Origin: Anniella stebbinsi
Lineage: Eukaryota; Chordata; Lepidosauria; Squamata; Anniellidae
Length of the DNA stretch: 64,000 bases
Assembly: GCA_029215795.1 (NCBI GenBank)
Contig: JARDYH010000007.1
Coordinates: 82,719,763-82,783,762, forward strand
Direction: 5' to 3'
Made by a program: the position numbers and the translations under genes. Numbering within the stretch: position 1 is the first letter of the stretch; each line of letters opens with the position of its first letter. Positions 13,317-24,279 of the stretch are shown piece after piece. The notes beneath the pieces are model-generated. The model made no database searches, was not told the DNA's origin, and saw nothing but the letters and a program-made list of their open reading frames with translations.

Positions 13317-13554
13317 TTTGTATGCAATTCGTACCTGGTGAAATTCCCTCTTCATTACAACAGTTAAAGCTGCAAGGGCCCTGTCCTCTTGTCTATCTGG
13401 TCACTCTATATAGTGCCTGCAACTTTAATTGTTGTGATGAAGATGGGATTTCACCAGGTACTAATTGCATACAAATGACGCCAGCTGAAATTCCCTTTTC
13501 TCTGCAACTGTTAAAGTTACATGAGCCCTGTCCTCCTTTTCATAGGGTCAGCCT
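13317..13554. mobile_element. Compound-palindrome foldback element, 5'-truncated
   Basis: Starts within the left arm (tgtatgcaattcgtacctgg) and runs to the right terminus tcatagggtcagcct. The three remaining modules are recognisable. Confidence 0.7.
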
Positions 13555-13557
13555 AGT

Positions 13558-13695
13558 CAACCCTGACTGGCAGCAGCTTCCCAGGGTGTCCAGCTTGAGT
13601 TTTCCCCGGGCTACTTGGAGATGCTAGGAATCGAACCTGGGCCCTTTTGCATACAAAGTGTGCACACTACCACTGAGCTACAGCCCCTCCCTTTC
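13558..13695 (-). repeat. Second tRNA-derived SINE family, antisense
   Basis: Antisense head with ggaatcgaacctgggccctt and cactaccactgagctacagc, preceded by ctggcagcagcttcccaggg. Same family as 5853-5985. It looks like a tRNA in reverse but lacks the arms of a functional gene. Confidence 0.7.
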
Positions 13696-13879
13696 AAATA
13701 GCTTGGTCTCATGTCATGTTGATGGGGCACCAGAGGCAGAAAATCCCAGAAGTGTCTCTCCCTCTCCTTGACAGCAAACATACAACAACAACAATAATAA
13801 TCAAAACAACAACAACAACATAATGTGACAACCATGTCATTAGCAGTTTCCTGGCCTTTCATAGACCGCAAAAGTAGCT

Positions 13880-14150
13880 ATATGCTGCAGCCACCTCTTT
13901 TGGCCAAATGGTGAAGCTGTCTCTCAATGCTTATAAAAGCTGCAGGTGGCAAACAGAAAACCTCTTAAAAGAGGAATTCTCACTCAGGAAGGAATGCCTC
14001 TTCTAAGGGAGAGGGCCTTCTCAGTGGTGGCTCCCCAACTATGGAATGATCTCCCCGACAAGGCTCGCCTGGCACCAGCATTGTTATCTTGTCAGCGCCA
14101 GGTCAAGACTTTCCTCTTTTCCCAGGCATTTTACAGCATATATTGAGTTT
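13880..14150 (+). mobile_element. L2-clade LINE, C-terminal ORF fragment
   Basis: The frame at 13946-14146 includes LRERAFSVVAPQLWNDLPDK followed by a segment ending KTFLFSQAF, the C-terminal signature of L2-type ORF2 proteins (AAPxLWNxLP then an FK..LKTxLF-type tail). Confidence 0.65.
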
Positions 14151-14154
14151 TAAT

Positions 14155-14460
14155 TAGGGATGTGTATTGTATCATTAAAATGTACAATAACGATACGATA
14201 AGGTCATTATCGTGCATGTGTTTAACGATGACGATACGATAGAAAAACCTACGATAATCATCGGAGATGATAATAATCAGAGGCGATAATTTTCGGGCGA
14301 TTTTATCGTTTTATCGGACTGCCATATAAATATACCTATAACTTCTGTATTTTAAAAGTTAGAGGCTTGAAACTTGGTCACAGTGCTTATGGGGTATGCC
14401 TAAGTATGTGTATGAAATTTGCAATCGATCCCTCTAACCCTTGATTTTATATGAATTTTT
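14155..14460. repeat. CGATACGATAA-rich repeat related to the intron 4 MITE
   Basis: Begins TAGGGATGTGTATTG, followed by repeated cgatacgata and tcgtttatcg-like steps. A matching right end was not found, so the limits are approximate. Confidence 0.4.
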
Positions 14461-15169
14461 TAAAGATTGTTTCCGTTCTGACAGGTCTGAATGAACGCAC
14501 GTGGCGAGCTGTCATTCTGATCTGTCAGAACTGAAACGATCTTTAATAAATTCATATAAAATTGAGGGTTGGAGGGATCAATCTCAGTTTCCTCCATCTG
14601 GAGCCCTGCTTTCATATTCATTGTAGAATCTGGGGCAGGGGGATTTCGTGTACCACGGCAACCCCCATGTGTGACACACACAATGCACTTCAGCGGAGCG
14701 CTTGACCCTCAGGATTGGTCACACCGTGTCAGGAGGGCAAGACGGGCATTAGCTTCATCTGGAATGAAGCTCTGAAATCTTTAAAATTGGTTCCAAGTTC
14801 CCTCCCGCCTTGGGCCATGGATCGGCAATAAGTTCAGAGCAGATGGGGACTAAGAATCTTCACACCTAACATGTGACGTTCCACTTAGATCATCATAATG
14901 ATATAGATATATACTCTGGTTTCTCTTCAGATCGTATAAATAATTATATAAATATATATTTTAAAGCTAATTGCTGAAAGTGCCTAAACTTTCTCAGCAA
15001 GTCTGTCCCTGTCCATAGGCCAGAAGCGCAGAACTTCTTTCAGCCTGAAGGCTGAAATTCCTTTTCCAAGAAGCTTGGGGGAGGGGTGCATTCCAGTGGG
15101 GGCGTGGCCAAAGGCAAGGGCGTGGCCAAAACACCAAAAATGCGAGTATATTTTCTCTTATACGGACTC

Positions 15170-15410
15170 AGTGGCCTCATCTACACCAAGCAGGATGTTG
15201 CACCATGAAAGCGGTACGAAAGTGGTATATAAAAGGCAGGAGCCACACTACTGCTTTATAGCGGTATTGAAATGCACTGACAACTGTTGGGGCCCATGAG
15301 ACACGTACCATATACCACTTTCATACCACTATATCCTGCTTGGTGTGGCTCCTGCCTTTTATATACTGCTTTCATAGTGCAATATCCTGCTTGGTGTAGA
15401 TTAGGCCAGT
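15170..15410. mobile_element. Harbinger-like palindromic MITE
   Basis: The element 15173-15407 begins GGCCTCATCTACACCAAGCA and ends with the inverse TGCTTGGTGTAGATTAGGCC, flanked by AGT on both sides. The arms are long (gaaagcggta... and ...accgctatataccact types). It shares terminal GGCCT.ATCTACACC with the element at 9785. A shorter relative is at 18250-18364. Confidence 0.7.
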
Positions 15411-15668
15411 ATGAGGCAGTTTTCTGGGTTCTTATGGATTGGCTTTAGGGTTGTATTTTATTGCTGTTGGCTTTCGTTTGCACTTTGGTATTTTTTATTG
15501 TGAGGGTTTTACTGTTCTGCATTTTAGATCTTTGTATTGTGTTATTGCTTTTGTTTCAAACTGTACGACACCTAGAGAACTTGTTTTGTAAGCATCTTAT
15601 ACATCAGGGATGGAGAACACAGGGTCTGTAGGTCATACGTGCCCCCCACTAACCCTTAAATTCAGTAA

Positions 15669-15706
<38 letters not shown>

Positions 15707-15709
<3 letters not shown>

Positions 15710-16023
15710 CTGACCATATGAAAAGGAGGACAGGGCTCCTGTATCTTTAACAGTTTAATAGACAATGGAATTTTAGCAGCTGTCATTTGTATATATGCAG
15801 AACCTGGTGAAATTTCCTCATCATCACAAAGTTAAAGCTGTAGAAGCCCTGCCTTCTTTTGTACATGATCAAGAGGACAGGGCTCCTGCAGCTTTAACTG
15901 TTGTGATGAAGAGGAAATTTCACCAGGTTCTGTATGCATACGAACAGTACCTGCTGAAATTCCCTGTCCTTTGAAACTGTTAAAGATACAGGAGCCCTGT
16001 CCTCCTTTTCATATGGTCACTCT
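15707..16023. mobile_element. Compound-palindrome foldback element between two microsatellites
   Basis: Begins AGGCTGACCATATG and ends CATATGGTCACTCT. It is flanked on the left by an AT repeat (about 15670-15706) and on the right by a CT/AT repeat, which hide any target duplication. Confidence 0.75.
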
Positions 16024-16677
16024 CTCTCTCTCTCTATATATATGGCATCCGTTGTGGCTATGGTATGTCCAAAGGTTCAAAATTAGCTTGCAGTCAAGCT
16101 AATTTTGACTGTTTGGACACTCCGTAGCCATGATGGGAGATCCCCAGATGTTTTGGATGTCAACCTCCAGAAGGTTGGTCAATGGCCAGGAATGCTGGGA
16201 GTTGACGTTCAGAACATCTAGAGACCGACCATCTGCCCAGCCCTGCTCTGGAGAAGCAGTCTGCTCACAGCTCCGCCCTGCCACTTGGGGACCTGCAGCC
16301 CCACCACACGTCCCACCGCCTTCCTCTTCCATTCTGAGAAATGCAGCTCTCGGTCGATTGCGACCAGCGACTGTGTGGAAGTGAAAGCCGGGCAGTGAGT
16401 CAGAGCAAAGGAAACCAACAAGCCCAGTGGCGCCTTGGTTTGGGTTCACATGATCAAGCGGTCCGGGACTCTAGCGTTGCAGCCGGGCCTCTTGGGAAGA
16501 CCCTAATATAAGAGCATGTGACAGGGACGGGGGACATCCTATCCATCCAGATGCTGTTGAACTCCCAACTCTCTTCAGCCCCAACCAGCATGGGCAATGC
16601 TCGGGGATGGTGGGAATTGCAGTGCAACAAGAGCTGGGGTTCCCCCATCCATGGCATAGAGGAGGGATGCAAAACCT

Positions 16678-16994
16678 AGGGTGACCATATGAAAAAAGGA
16701 GGATAGGGCTCCTGTGTCTTTAACAGTTGTATAGAAAAAGGAATTTCAGCAGGTGTCCTTTGTATGCATGCAGCACCTGGTGAAATTTCCTCTTCATCAC
16801 AACAGTTGAAGCTGCAGGAGCGCTGCTCTTTGTGTAGCTGGTCAAGAGGGCAGGGCTCCTGCAGCTTTAACTGTTGTGATGAAGAGGGGATTTCACCAGG
16901 TGCTGCATGCATACAAATGACACCTGCTGAAATTCCCTTTTCTATGAAACTGTTAAGGATACAGGAGCCCTGTCCTCCTTTCCATATGGTCACC
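16678..16994. mobile_element. Compound-palindrome foldback element
   Basis: Begins AGGGTGACCATATG and ends CATATGGTCACC. Internal modules are as in the other copies. No target duplication is visible; the right end appears altered. Confidence 0.75.
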
Positions 16995-17474
16995 AGGCTC
17001 GGCCCCGTTCTAGCCCTCTAGAGTTCTCCAGGTGGCCACCCCCCTTTCCCCAGCCCAACACCCCCCCACCCCCTGACCATTAACCCTTGGATGTTTTCTT
17101 GTATTTTCTGCTGCTTTTTCTCCATTCAAAGAGGTTGAAATGCCTCTCCAAAGGCTTAACTCCAGGAAGGGCTTTAAGTTAAAATATGTTGATGTGTTTG
17201 GTAATTTGGCCCCATCTCCTCTTGCCTGCAGCCTCAGGAAGGTGCCCCCCAAGAGCTTCTCTGAATTCGAATCCAGTCCTCAGGCCCAATGAGGTTCAAC
17301 ACCCCACCATATACGCTCTCATTTATGCTCAAAATGTCCTGGTTACCAGGGATATCCACTCGTTTTTGGCACCAGCCTTCAGTTAAACCTGATCCTGTTT
17401 TCTTCCTGTTTTTGGCTTGGGCGAATGATGCTGGGATGCTTTTTAATATTTCTGTCAGCGTGCACCAATGTAAG

Positions 17475-17760
17475 CTGGAGTTCTTCAAGCGTTCGCCCTT
17501 GCCTGGTCCCACCGAAGGCCCATCCAGCCCAGTATCCTGTTTCCAACAGTGGCCAGTCAGATGCCTTCAGGAAGGCCACTGCAGGGCATGAAGGCAATAG
17601 CTCTCCCACACTATCCCACCCAAGCAACTGGTGTTGAGTGACACGCTGTCTCTGAATGTGGACATTGTGTTTAGCTGCCATGACTAATGGTTACTGATAG
17701 GCCTCTCCTCCATGAGGGATGGCTACCTGTCAGGGGTGCCATAGAGGTAAATTCCTCCAA
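17475..17760 (+). repeat. Unassigned old interspersed repeat
   Basis: The text ccatccagcccagtatcctg followed by tttccaacagtggccagtca reads like a common amniote LINE/SINE fragment, but I cannot place the family. Confidence 0.35.
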
Positions 17761-17825
17761 GATCCCCTCCAATGCTGAAATTCTAGGGTTAAAATTTGCC
17801 CAGACCCTTTTTAAAGCCACCTTGG

Positions 17826-18178
17826 CCCCCTCCACAAGGATGCGCTTTTGCGCCCGGTTCGGCGATTATGCGCATTATCACGGAGGCGCATTTACTCCTA
17901 ATCCCTCTGCACGGGAGGCAGCGAGAGGCGGCGAAGCGCATTAATTGATGTCCAAAAAGCGCTTTACAAGACGTTAACGCGCATAATCGCTTGTTCACAC
18001 CGTGAAAATGCGCTTTAACGGCCGGAGCAAAATAAAAGTCGCTATTTAACGCGCATTTGAAAATGCGCATTATCAGGGAGATAACGCGCCTGTACGCCCG
18101 TTTTGCGCTCCGCTGGTGTGGAGGTAAAATTTATAATGAGCCTTCAAGGCTCATTAAACGTCTCCTGTGGAGGAGGCC
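17826..18178. mobile_element. GCGCATTA-rich MITE, copy 1
   Basis: Begins CCTCCACAAGGATGCGC and ends CCTGTGGAGG. The interior is packed with GCGCATTA, TAATGCGC, GCGCTTT and related octamers and is unusually CpG-rich against its A/T-rich surroundings. Copy 2, in opposite orientation, is at about 18402-18748. Confidence 0.65.
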
Positions 18179-18183
18179 CTTGG

Positions 18184-18809
18184 CAGTGGAGGCTGGTGGG
18201 TCTGGTGTCAGTGGGGTGGTGAATCCACTCCAGGTTTCAGTCAGAAGCCAGATCTACACCAAGCTATGAAAGTGGATTGAAAATGGTATATGGAATGTCT
18301 CAGGGGCCCCAGCAGTTGTCAGTGCACTTCAATACCGTTATAAAGCAGCAGTGTAGATCCTGCCAGAAACAGTCAGACCTCTAAAGGAGCTATCCAAGGG
18401 TGCCTCTACAAGAGGCATTTAAAGCTCTTTCAAGGCGCATTAAAAAAAAATACCTCTACAAGAACAGAGCGCAAATCGGGCGTAGAGGCGCGTTATCTCC
18501 CCGATTATGCGCATTATCGAATGCGCGTTAAATCACGAGTTTTATTTTGCTCCGTCCGTTAAAGCGCATTTTGACTGTGTGAATAAGCGCTTATGTGCAT
18601 TAACTACTTGTAAAGCGCATTTTGGACATCTGTTAATGCGCTTCGCCGCCTCTCTCCGCCTCTCGTGCAGAGGGATTAGGCGTAAATGCGCTTCTGCGAT
18701 TATGTGCATAATCGCCTAACCAGGCGCAAAAGCGAATCCTTGTAGAGGGGACCCAAGGTGCGTAACGGATTCACCGCCCCTCTGACATCAGAGCCACCAG
18801 TCTCCACTG
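18184..18809. mobile_element. 'CAGTGGAGG' hAT-like MITE containing two further nested MITEs
   Basis: Host element ends CAGTGGAGGCTGGTGG (18184) and CCAGTCTCCACTG (18809). Between its arms lie a piece of the Harbinger-like family (18250-18364) and a full GCGCATTA-rich element (about 18402-18748). The host sequence resumes in order after each one (caggtttcagtcag, then ctctaaaggagctatccaa, then aaggtgcgtaacgg). Confidence 0.65.
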
Positions 18810-20439
18810 CACCTAGGTTGGCAGCCATCAGTAGATCTTTGTGGCAGTAAATTCAGTCCAGGAAACAGCAAGGGGGTGGGGAAAGCACTTATGTGTCCCC
18901 AAACAGAAGAGAAGAGAAGATATCCTCTTGCATTTTAAAACAGGAAGCATTGGAAAGATTTCCTGTGACATATTTGGAGAAAGATAAGGGCCCCCTGAAG
19001 AAGGAAGTTCCTTTCTGAAATGTGTTGGGCAGAATAAAAAGGTTTTTCATGCACCTGAGTCAATTCAATCAAGTTATTGACTGTGTTCTTCATTTTGCCT
19101 GTGTCTCCTGAATATGTTGCAGATGTTTCATGGGATGATCTTGATTTTTAGTGTGCTGGGAGAGGAAGAAATCCTTCTCTCTAGTTAATTCTGCAGCCCT
19201 ATGCCTAGGGTGACCACATTTGGGAAACTAAAAAAGAGGACACCCAGTGGGGTGGGGGTGGGAAAGCAGCTTTCAGGGGCCTCTGGGATGCATGTCATTC
19301 ACCCCCACCACCTTAAAGGCCCAAAATGGGGTGGAGGAGGGGGAAGTGTGTAATTCCCACCCTCCACTGCTCCAATCAGGGCCTTTTCTATAATGTCTGA
19401 GAATGACACGCTTTCCCCTTTCAGGCCCTGATTGGAGCAGTGTGAGGGAAATGACCCACCTCCAGAAGGTGTGTCATTCCCTCCCACCATGCTAATGCAG
19501 CCTTTAAAGGGAAAGCGTGTCTTTCCAGGACATTATAGAAAATTACAGAAAATCCCCCCTGACACCCAGAATAGAACAAAAACCAGGACAAATCCGGGGA
19601 AATCCTGACAGTTGGTCACCCTGCCTATGCCCATTCAATGGAACAGTCTTCTGACTTTGGGTATCCCTGTGTAGGATCGCACTGTTTCATTGTGAAGTTG
19701 CTTCTTGGCCTAAGGAACTTCCGTCCCCAGTCTTGTTTCTACGCTTTGTGAATTCGGACTCCCTGCTTGCTTTTACTATGACAAATCTATGTTTATGAGT
19801 GTATGCAATCCCACCCCGCCCCCTGATTCTCCACAAACGTCACAGGCACTAGCCTAGAGGTGCTGAACCTCTTTCAGCCCAATTCAATTTTGCAGTAGCT
19901 CTTGGAGGCTGCATTTCAGTGGTAGGTGGGGTTGAAGGCCAAAAATACAAAAACCCAGTGGGAATACAAAAATAATACAAAATATACAGCATGTTTTTGG
20001 TCAAATCTCTTACTGCTAAGCCTTAGGAGAGGCATTTCGACCTTTAGAATTTGGGGGGGGGGACTGTACAGAAGTCAAGAAACCACCAAATGGCTGTGGA
20101 TAAGGGGGCGAGGTTAGGGAAAGGGGGCGTGGCCATCTGAAGAGCTCTAGAGAGCTGGACTGTGTTTCCAGGAAAGCCACACTTGGCTCTCCAGGACTGA
20201 GGTTCCCTGTCTTTACACTGCCCCATGGATGCTTCCCACAGCTAGCTCAAACTTAACCATGGTGAAACCAGAATGTATGTTTTCCTGACTTTGCCCCAGG
20301 ATGATGAGAAAATGTATGTTTACTGTTGGCAGAGCAACCGCATTATCCAATAATTCCCGCCACTCATGAACCATTATGTCTCTCCTGACCATCAATAAGG
20401 AGAATTCAATGAATAACTGAGACTCATTGAATTCTTATT
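18810..20439. other. Probable old repeat debris, no gene recognised
   Basis: An inverted-repeat element seems to lie at about 19207-19622 (agggtgaccacatttgggaa against gacagttggtcaccct), ending in an agggtgacc terminus similar to the foldback family. The rest is not assigned. Confidence 0.45.
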
Positions 20440-20682
20440 TAAAAAGGAATTGCCTAGGGGGAGAAGCCTATCAGTGGCTACTAGCCCTGATGGCTACGTG
20501 CTACCTCCAGTATCAAAGGCAGTAAGCCTATATACACCAGTTGCTGGGAAACATGGGCGGGAGGTTGCTGTTGTACCGTGTCCTGCTTGTGGGTCCCTGG
20601 TCGACAGCTGGTTGGCCACTGTGTGAACAGAGTGCTGGGCTAGATCTGATCTTGCATGGTTCTTTTTATGTTCTTGTGACTT
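20440..20682 (+). mobile_element. CR1 LINE 3' end fragment
   Basis: gaagcctatcagtggctact, ctagccctgatggctacgtg and tgctgggctagatctgatct match the 3' end seen at 11340-11560 and 32060-32272. Confidence 0.7.
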
Positions 20683-20972
20683 TTGTCAACTTCTAGATTG
20701 AAATTCAGATTTTCTGAATCTGGCTTTTTCTGACTGCAGAACTTGCCATTTGAGTGTCATGTGCTACGAGACTTGAACAGAGCAGGCACTGGCTTCCTGT
20801 ACCCATCCAAGACCGCTACCTGGAGGCAAAAACTGCTGGCAGCTCCAGCCAGGAGACTTTCCTATGGTGGTTTAGTGGTAAATTTTGAAGCAAAGATTCT
20901 CATCATCACCGTCTTCATCGCCACGCCCCCAAGGGGAGTCCAAATCCAAAAATTCAGGCAGCTGTAGTGCGG

Positions 20973-21117
20973 TCTTTCCCAACCTGGTGCCCTCTCGATG
21001 TGTTGGACTGCAACTCCCATCATTCCCAGCCACCGTGTGAATTATAGTGGCCATGCTGACTGGGAATGATGGGAGTTGCAGTCCAAAATGTCTGGAGGGT
21101 ACCAGGTTGGGGAAGGC
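20973..21117. mobile_element. Palindromic MITE, 'CCCAACCTGGTGCCCTC' family
   Basis: Arms tttcccaacctggtgccctc and gagggtaccaggttggggaa, with gactgcaactcccatcattc and its inverse inside. Other copies or halves: about 30497-30617, 39440-39530, 47113-47221, 50077-50205, 50690-50815, 60495-60570. Confidence 0.7.
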
Positions 21118-21587
21118 TGCTGTACTGATCTAAATCAACAAACTTGTTGTGGCAGTTTTCAGCTCCACTAGGAGCTGGGCCTTTGTAAAGTTAATGGGTC
21201 TTCGTTGCCCATTTAAGACCTAAAATTGCCCCCAAATACTTAGCGTTACAACAGGGATTGCTCACAATAGCTTTGCTGGGAAAATCTCTCCTTCCAGCTT
21301 CTGTGAGGACTGCAGCTAAGCTCAGAGGGAACAGGGAATTCTGAAGGGGTGCGTGTGTGTGTATGTGCATGCGTGCGTGTGTGCATGGGGGTGGGGGTGG
21401 AGATGATGTCAGCATTCCTGCCAATCAAAAACTCCTGGTACTTTGACCCTGTGAGCCCTGCATCCACTACAATACCGCTCCCATAACATTCCACCAGCAT
21501 CATGGGAAGTCAGGTGATGCAGAAGAATGTAAGGCCTGTCGACTTCTTCAGTGTGGACAACTCATTGCTGGGGGAGGCTATCTGGAT

Positions 21588-21725
21588 TTATTTATTTATT
21601 ACATTTTTATACTGCCCAATAGCTGAGGCTCTCTGAGCAGTTCACCATTAAAGCCATGGAATACAGCAAGTCAGAACGTAAGGCTTTCAACGTTAAAACA
21701 AAAGCATATGAAATCAAAATAAGTC
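21588..21725 (-). mobile_element. L2-clade LINE 3' end fragment, antisense
   Basis: tttatactgcccaatagctg and aggctctctgagcagttcac match the 3' end of the copies at 33116 and 40797. Confidence 0.55.
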
Positions 21726-21897
21726 ACAGCCCAGAGAAAGCCTGTGTGAAAAGACATGTTTTCAGGAGGCATTTAAAAGTTTCCCCTCTCCTATCCATCT
21801 GCTCACCTGCCTTTTGCTTCCTTGCCTCCGAGCTATTTAACAAGGTGGGCTGGAAATACTGAACCAGAGACCTACGTGCATCATGCAAACCCAAAAC

Positions 21898-21931
<34 letters not shown>

Positions 21932-22611
21932 AAACCATTGCAGATGGACATCAGCAGCAGAGGCCAGGTTACATGGGAATTTGGGCTGTTCCTCCCACGG
22001 GTTCATTTCTAGACCAATGCACCCTAGCAGGAAGGAGTGCAAGCTGAGATCTGAAAGTGAAGCCAATACTCATGCAGATGAAACCGCAAGGGTTCTTTTC
22101 GTGTCATCTGATTGGGCTTTGGCCAGGAAGGTTTCTTCACCACAACATCTAAGACCAAAAGAAAGAAAAAGGGGTGCACAGCTTTACGTAGCTTTGCAGT
22201 GTTGGGAAATGGGTGATTTTGAAGGTGGGCTCGTTCCTAGTTCAGCCCCCTTGGAAAGGAAGAGCTTTTTTTCCCCCATTTCCCATTTCCCAGTTTGGTT
22301 CATACCGGCACAGAACTCAGTGGCAGTTACAAAATGGAGAAGTTTGCTCAGCAAATCGCGAGTCAAAGAACCTTAATGAGGAAGATCAGCCCAGTTCCAC
22401 TAGATCTGCTTCTTCTCACATTGCTGGAGGTTGCCATTCAGGGCGGGGATGCAGCCGCAGGAGGAGGGGCATTTTCAAGGCAGCCAGAGCACAGTGGTTA
22501 AGAAAGTAAAGAGTCCCAAGTTCAAGGAAAAGGGAAGATGTCCCAAGTTCAATGCCCAGCAATTTCAGTTCCCTGGTAGTTTATTAAGATTTTGCATGAT
22601 CTGTTAGAAAA

Positions 22612-22613
22612 AT

Positions 22614-22660
<47 letters not shown>
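22612..22660 (+). repeat. ATC trinucleotide microsatellite
   Basis: About 16 uninterrupted ATC repeats. Confidence 0.9.
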
Positions 22661-22662
<2 letters not shown>

Positions 22663-22880
22663 TGGAGAAGAATTCTAACTAAAATTAGAACAAAGAGGTT
22701 GGGAGATGGCTACAGTTGTTACAACCTTAGGCCTTTGCGTGATTATTGAAAATCAGAGGTGTTCTCCCCCCCCACACCATTGGATAAGTCAGAAGATAAG
22801 GCAGAAGATGGAAGATTCAAAGCATCTGGAGAGCCACAAATTGCCCACCTGTAAGCTAGATGGACCAATGGTCTGAGCGG

Positions 22881-23217
22881 ATATAAGGCTAGGGTGACCA
22901 GATAAAATCTAGGTCAGGGCTCATGTAACTTTAACAGTTGTAGAGCAAAAGGAATTTCAGCCAGTGTCATTTGTATGCCATTAATTCCTGGTGAAATTCC
23001 CACTTCATCACAACAGTTAAAGTTGCAGGGGCCCTGCCTTCTTTTGTATATGGACACTCTAGTCTAGTGCCTGCACCTTTAACTGTTGTGATGAAGAGGG
23101 AATTTCACCAGGAACTAACTGCATACAAATGACACTGGCTGAAATTCCCTTCTCTCTACAACTGTTAAAGTTACATGAGCCCTGACCTGGATTTTATCTG
23201 GTCAGCCTATATAAGGC
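22881..23217. mobile_element. Compound-palindrome foldback element, complete copy with 9-bp target duplication
   Basis: The element at 22890-23208 is flanked on both sides by ATATAAGGC (22881-22889 and 23209-23217). Its ends are TAGGGTGACC and GGTCAGCCT. The halves are inverted repeats of each other, and each half also contains its own inverted pair of a module with CTTTAACAGTTGT and GGGAATTTCA. A perfect 9-bp duplication suits the Mutator-like superfamily (9-11 bp) better than hAT (8 bp). It has no coding capacity. Confidence 0.8.
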
Positions 23218-23869
23218 AGCTTCATAGGTTCAGAAAGCGTGTTTGTGGCATTGTTGGAGACACCAGGCAGAGTTCAGTGCAGGACGTTCTTCTGTGCAAG
23301 CCCGTTTAAAGGAATGCGAGACCACTCCTGTGCTTTTGAGCAGCTCCAGTTCATTTCAGCAGGGCTCGTGTGCAGAGAACTACCCACAGGATTGCGCCCA
23401 CTTTTCTTGTGCTTCTAAATAATAGTTGTTGCCTCACTCTTGATTTAGTATTCATGCTTTAGAGCTCCAGCAAAACATGGAATGAACATGCGCACATAGC
23501 CGACTCCCTGGTCTCCTGTGTTTGGATAAGAATTGCCTCAATTGGGGGTTTTAAAAACAAGAATAGTTCCTTCCCCCACAAGTAACCTATGAATACACAG
23601 CACATAGGCTGAGTTTTGCAGTTTTATTACAATTATGTCACAGCAGTCTTTCCTGGAACTGCTGCGGCTGTGGAAATTGCTGCAGAGTGTACCTGAGTAT
23701 TTGGTGGCAACTCCAGGCTTTTGAGGGACCTTGAGCAAGGGCCCCTCCCTCAGTGGGTCTACCTTCTCACTTCCACTGTCCCCAGCTCCTATTGCTCCTC
23801 AGCCTCCGTCTCATCATTGCTCCAACTGGCTTGCTTGATAAGCAAAGAGCCAGCAGGCAAGGAGGCTGT

Positions 23870-24275
23870 GAGGCATGAGGAGAGACTGAAAGAACTGGGC
23901 CTGTTTAGCCTGGAGAAAAGAAGACTGAGGGGAGACATGATAGCACTCTTCAAGTACTCCAAAGGTTGTCACACAGAGGAGGGCCGGGATCTCTTCTCGA
24001 TCATCCCAGAGTGCAGGACGCAGAATAATGGGCTCAAGTGACAGGAAGCCAGATTCTGGCTGGACATCAGGAAAAACTTCCTGACTGTTAGAGCAGTATG
24101 ACAATGGAACCAATTACCTAGGGAGGTTGTGGGCTCTCCCACACTAGAGGCATTCAGGAGGCAGCTGGACAGCCATCTGTCAAGTAGGCCTTAATGTGGA
24201 TTCCTGCATTGTGCAAGGGGTTGGATTCCATGGTCTTATAGGCCCCTTCCAGCTCAAATATTCTATGATTCTATG
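23870..24275 (+). mobile_element. CR1 LINE 3' region
   Basis: actgggcctgtttagcctgg, agactgaggggagacatgat and the terminal attctatgattctatgat repeat are standard CR1 3' features (amniote CR1 ends in such short direct repeats). Confidence 0.75.
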
Positions 24276-24279
24276 ATCT

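Noticed and set aside
13611..13690. Possible tRNA gene on the - strand
   Set aside because: The A and B boxes belong to a dispersed SINE with further copies here. The acceptor stem and cloverleaf are not complete.
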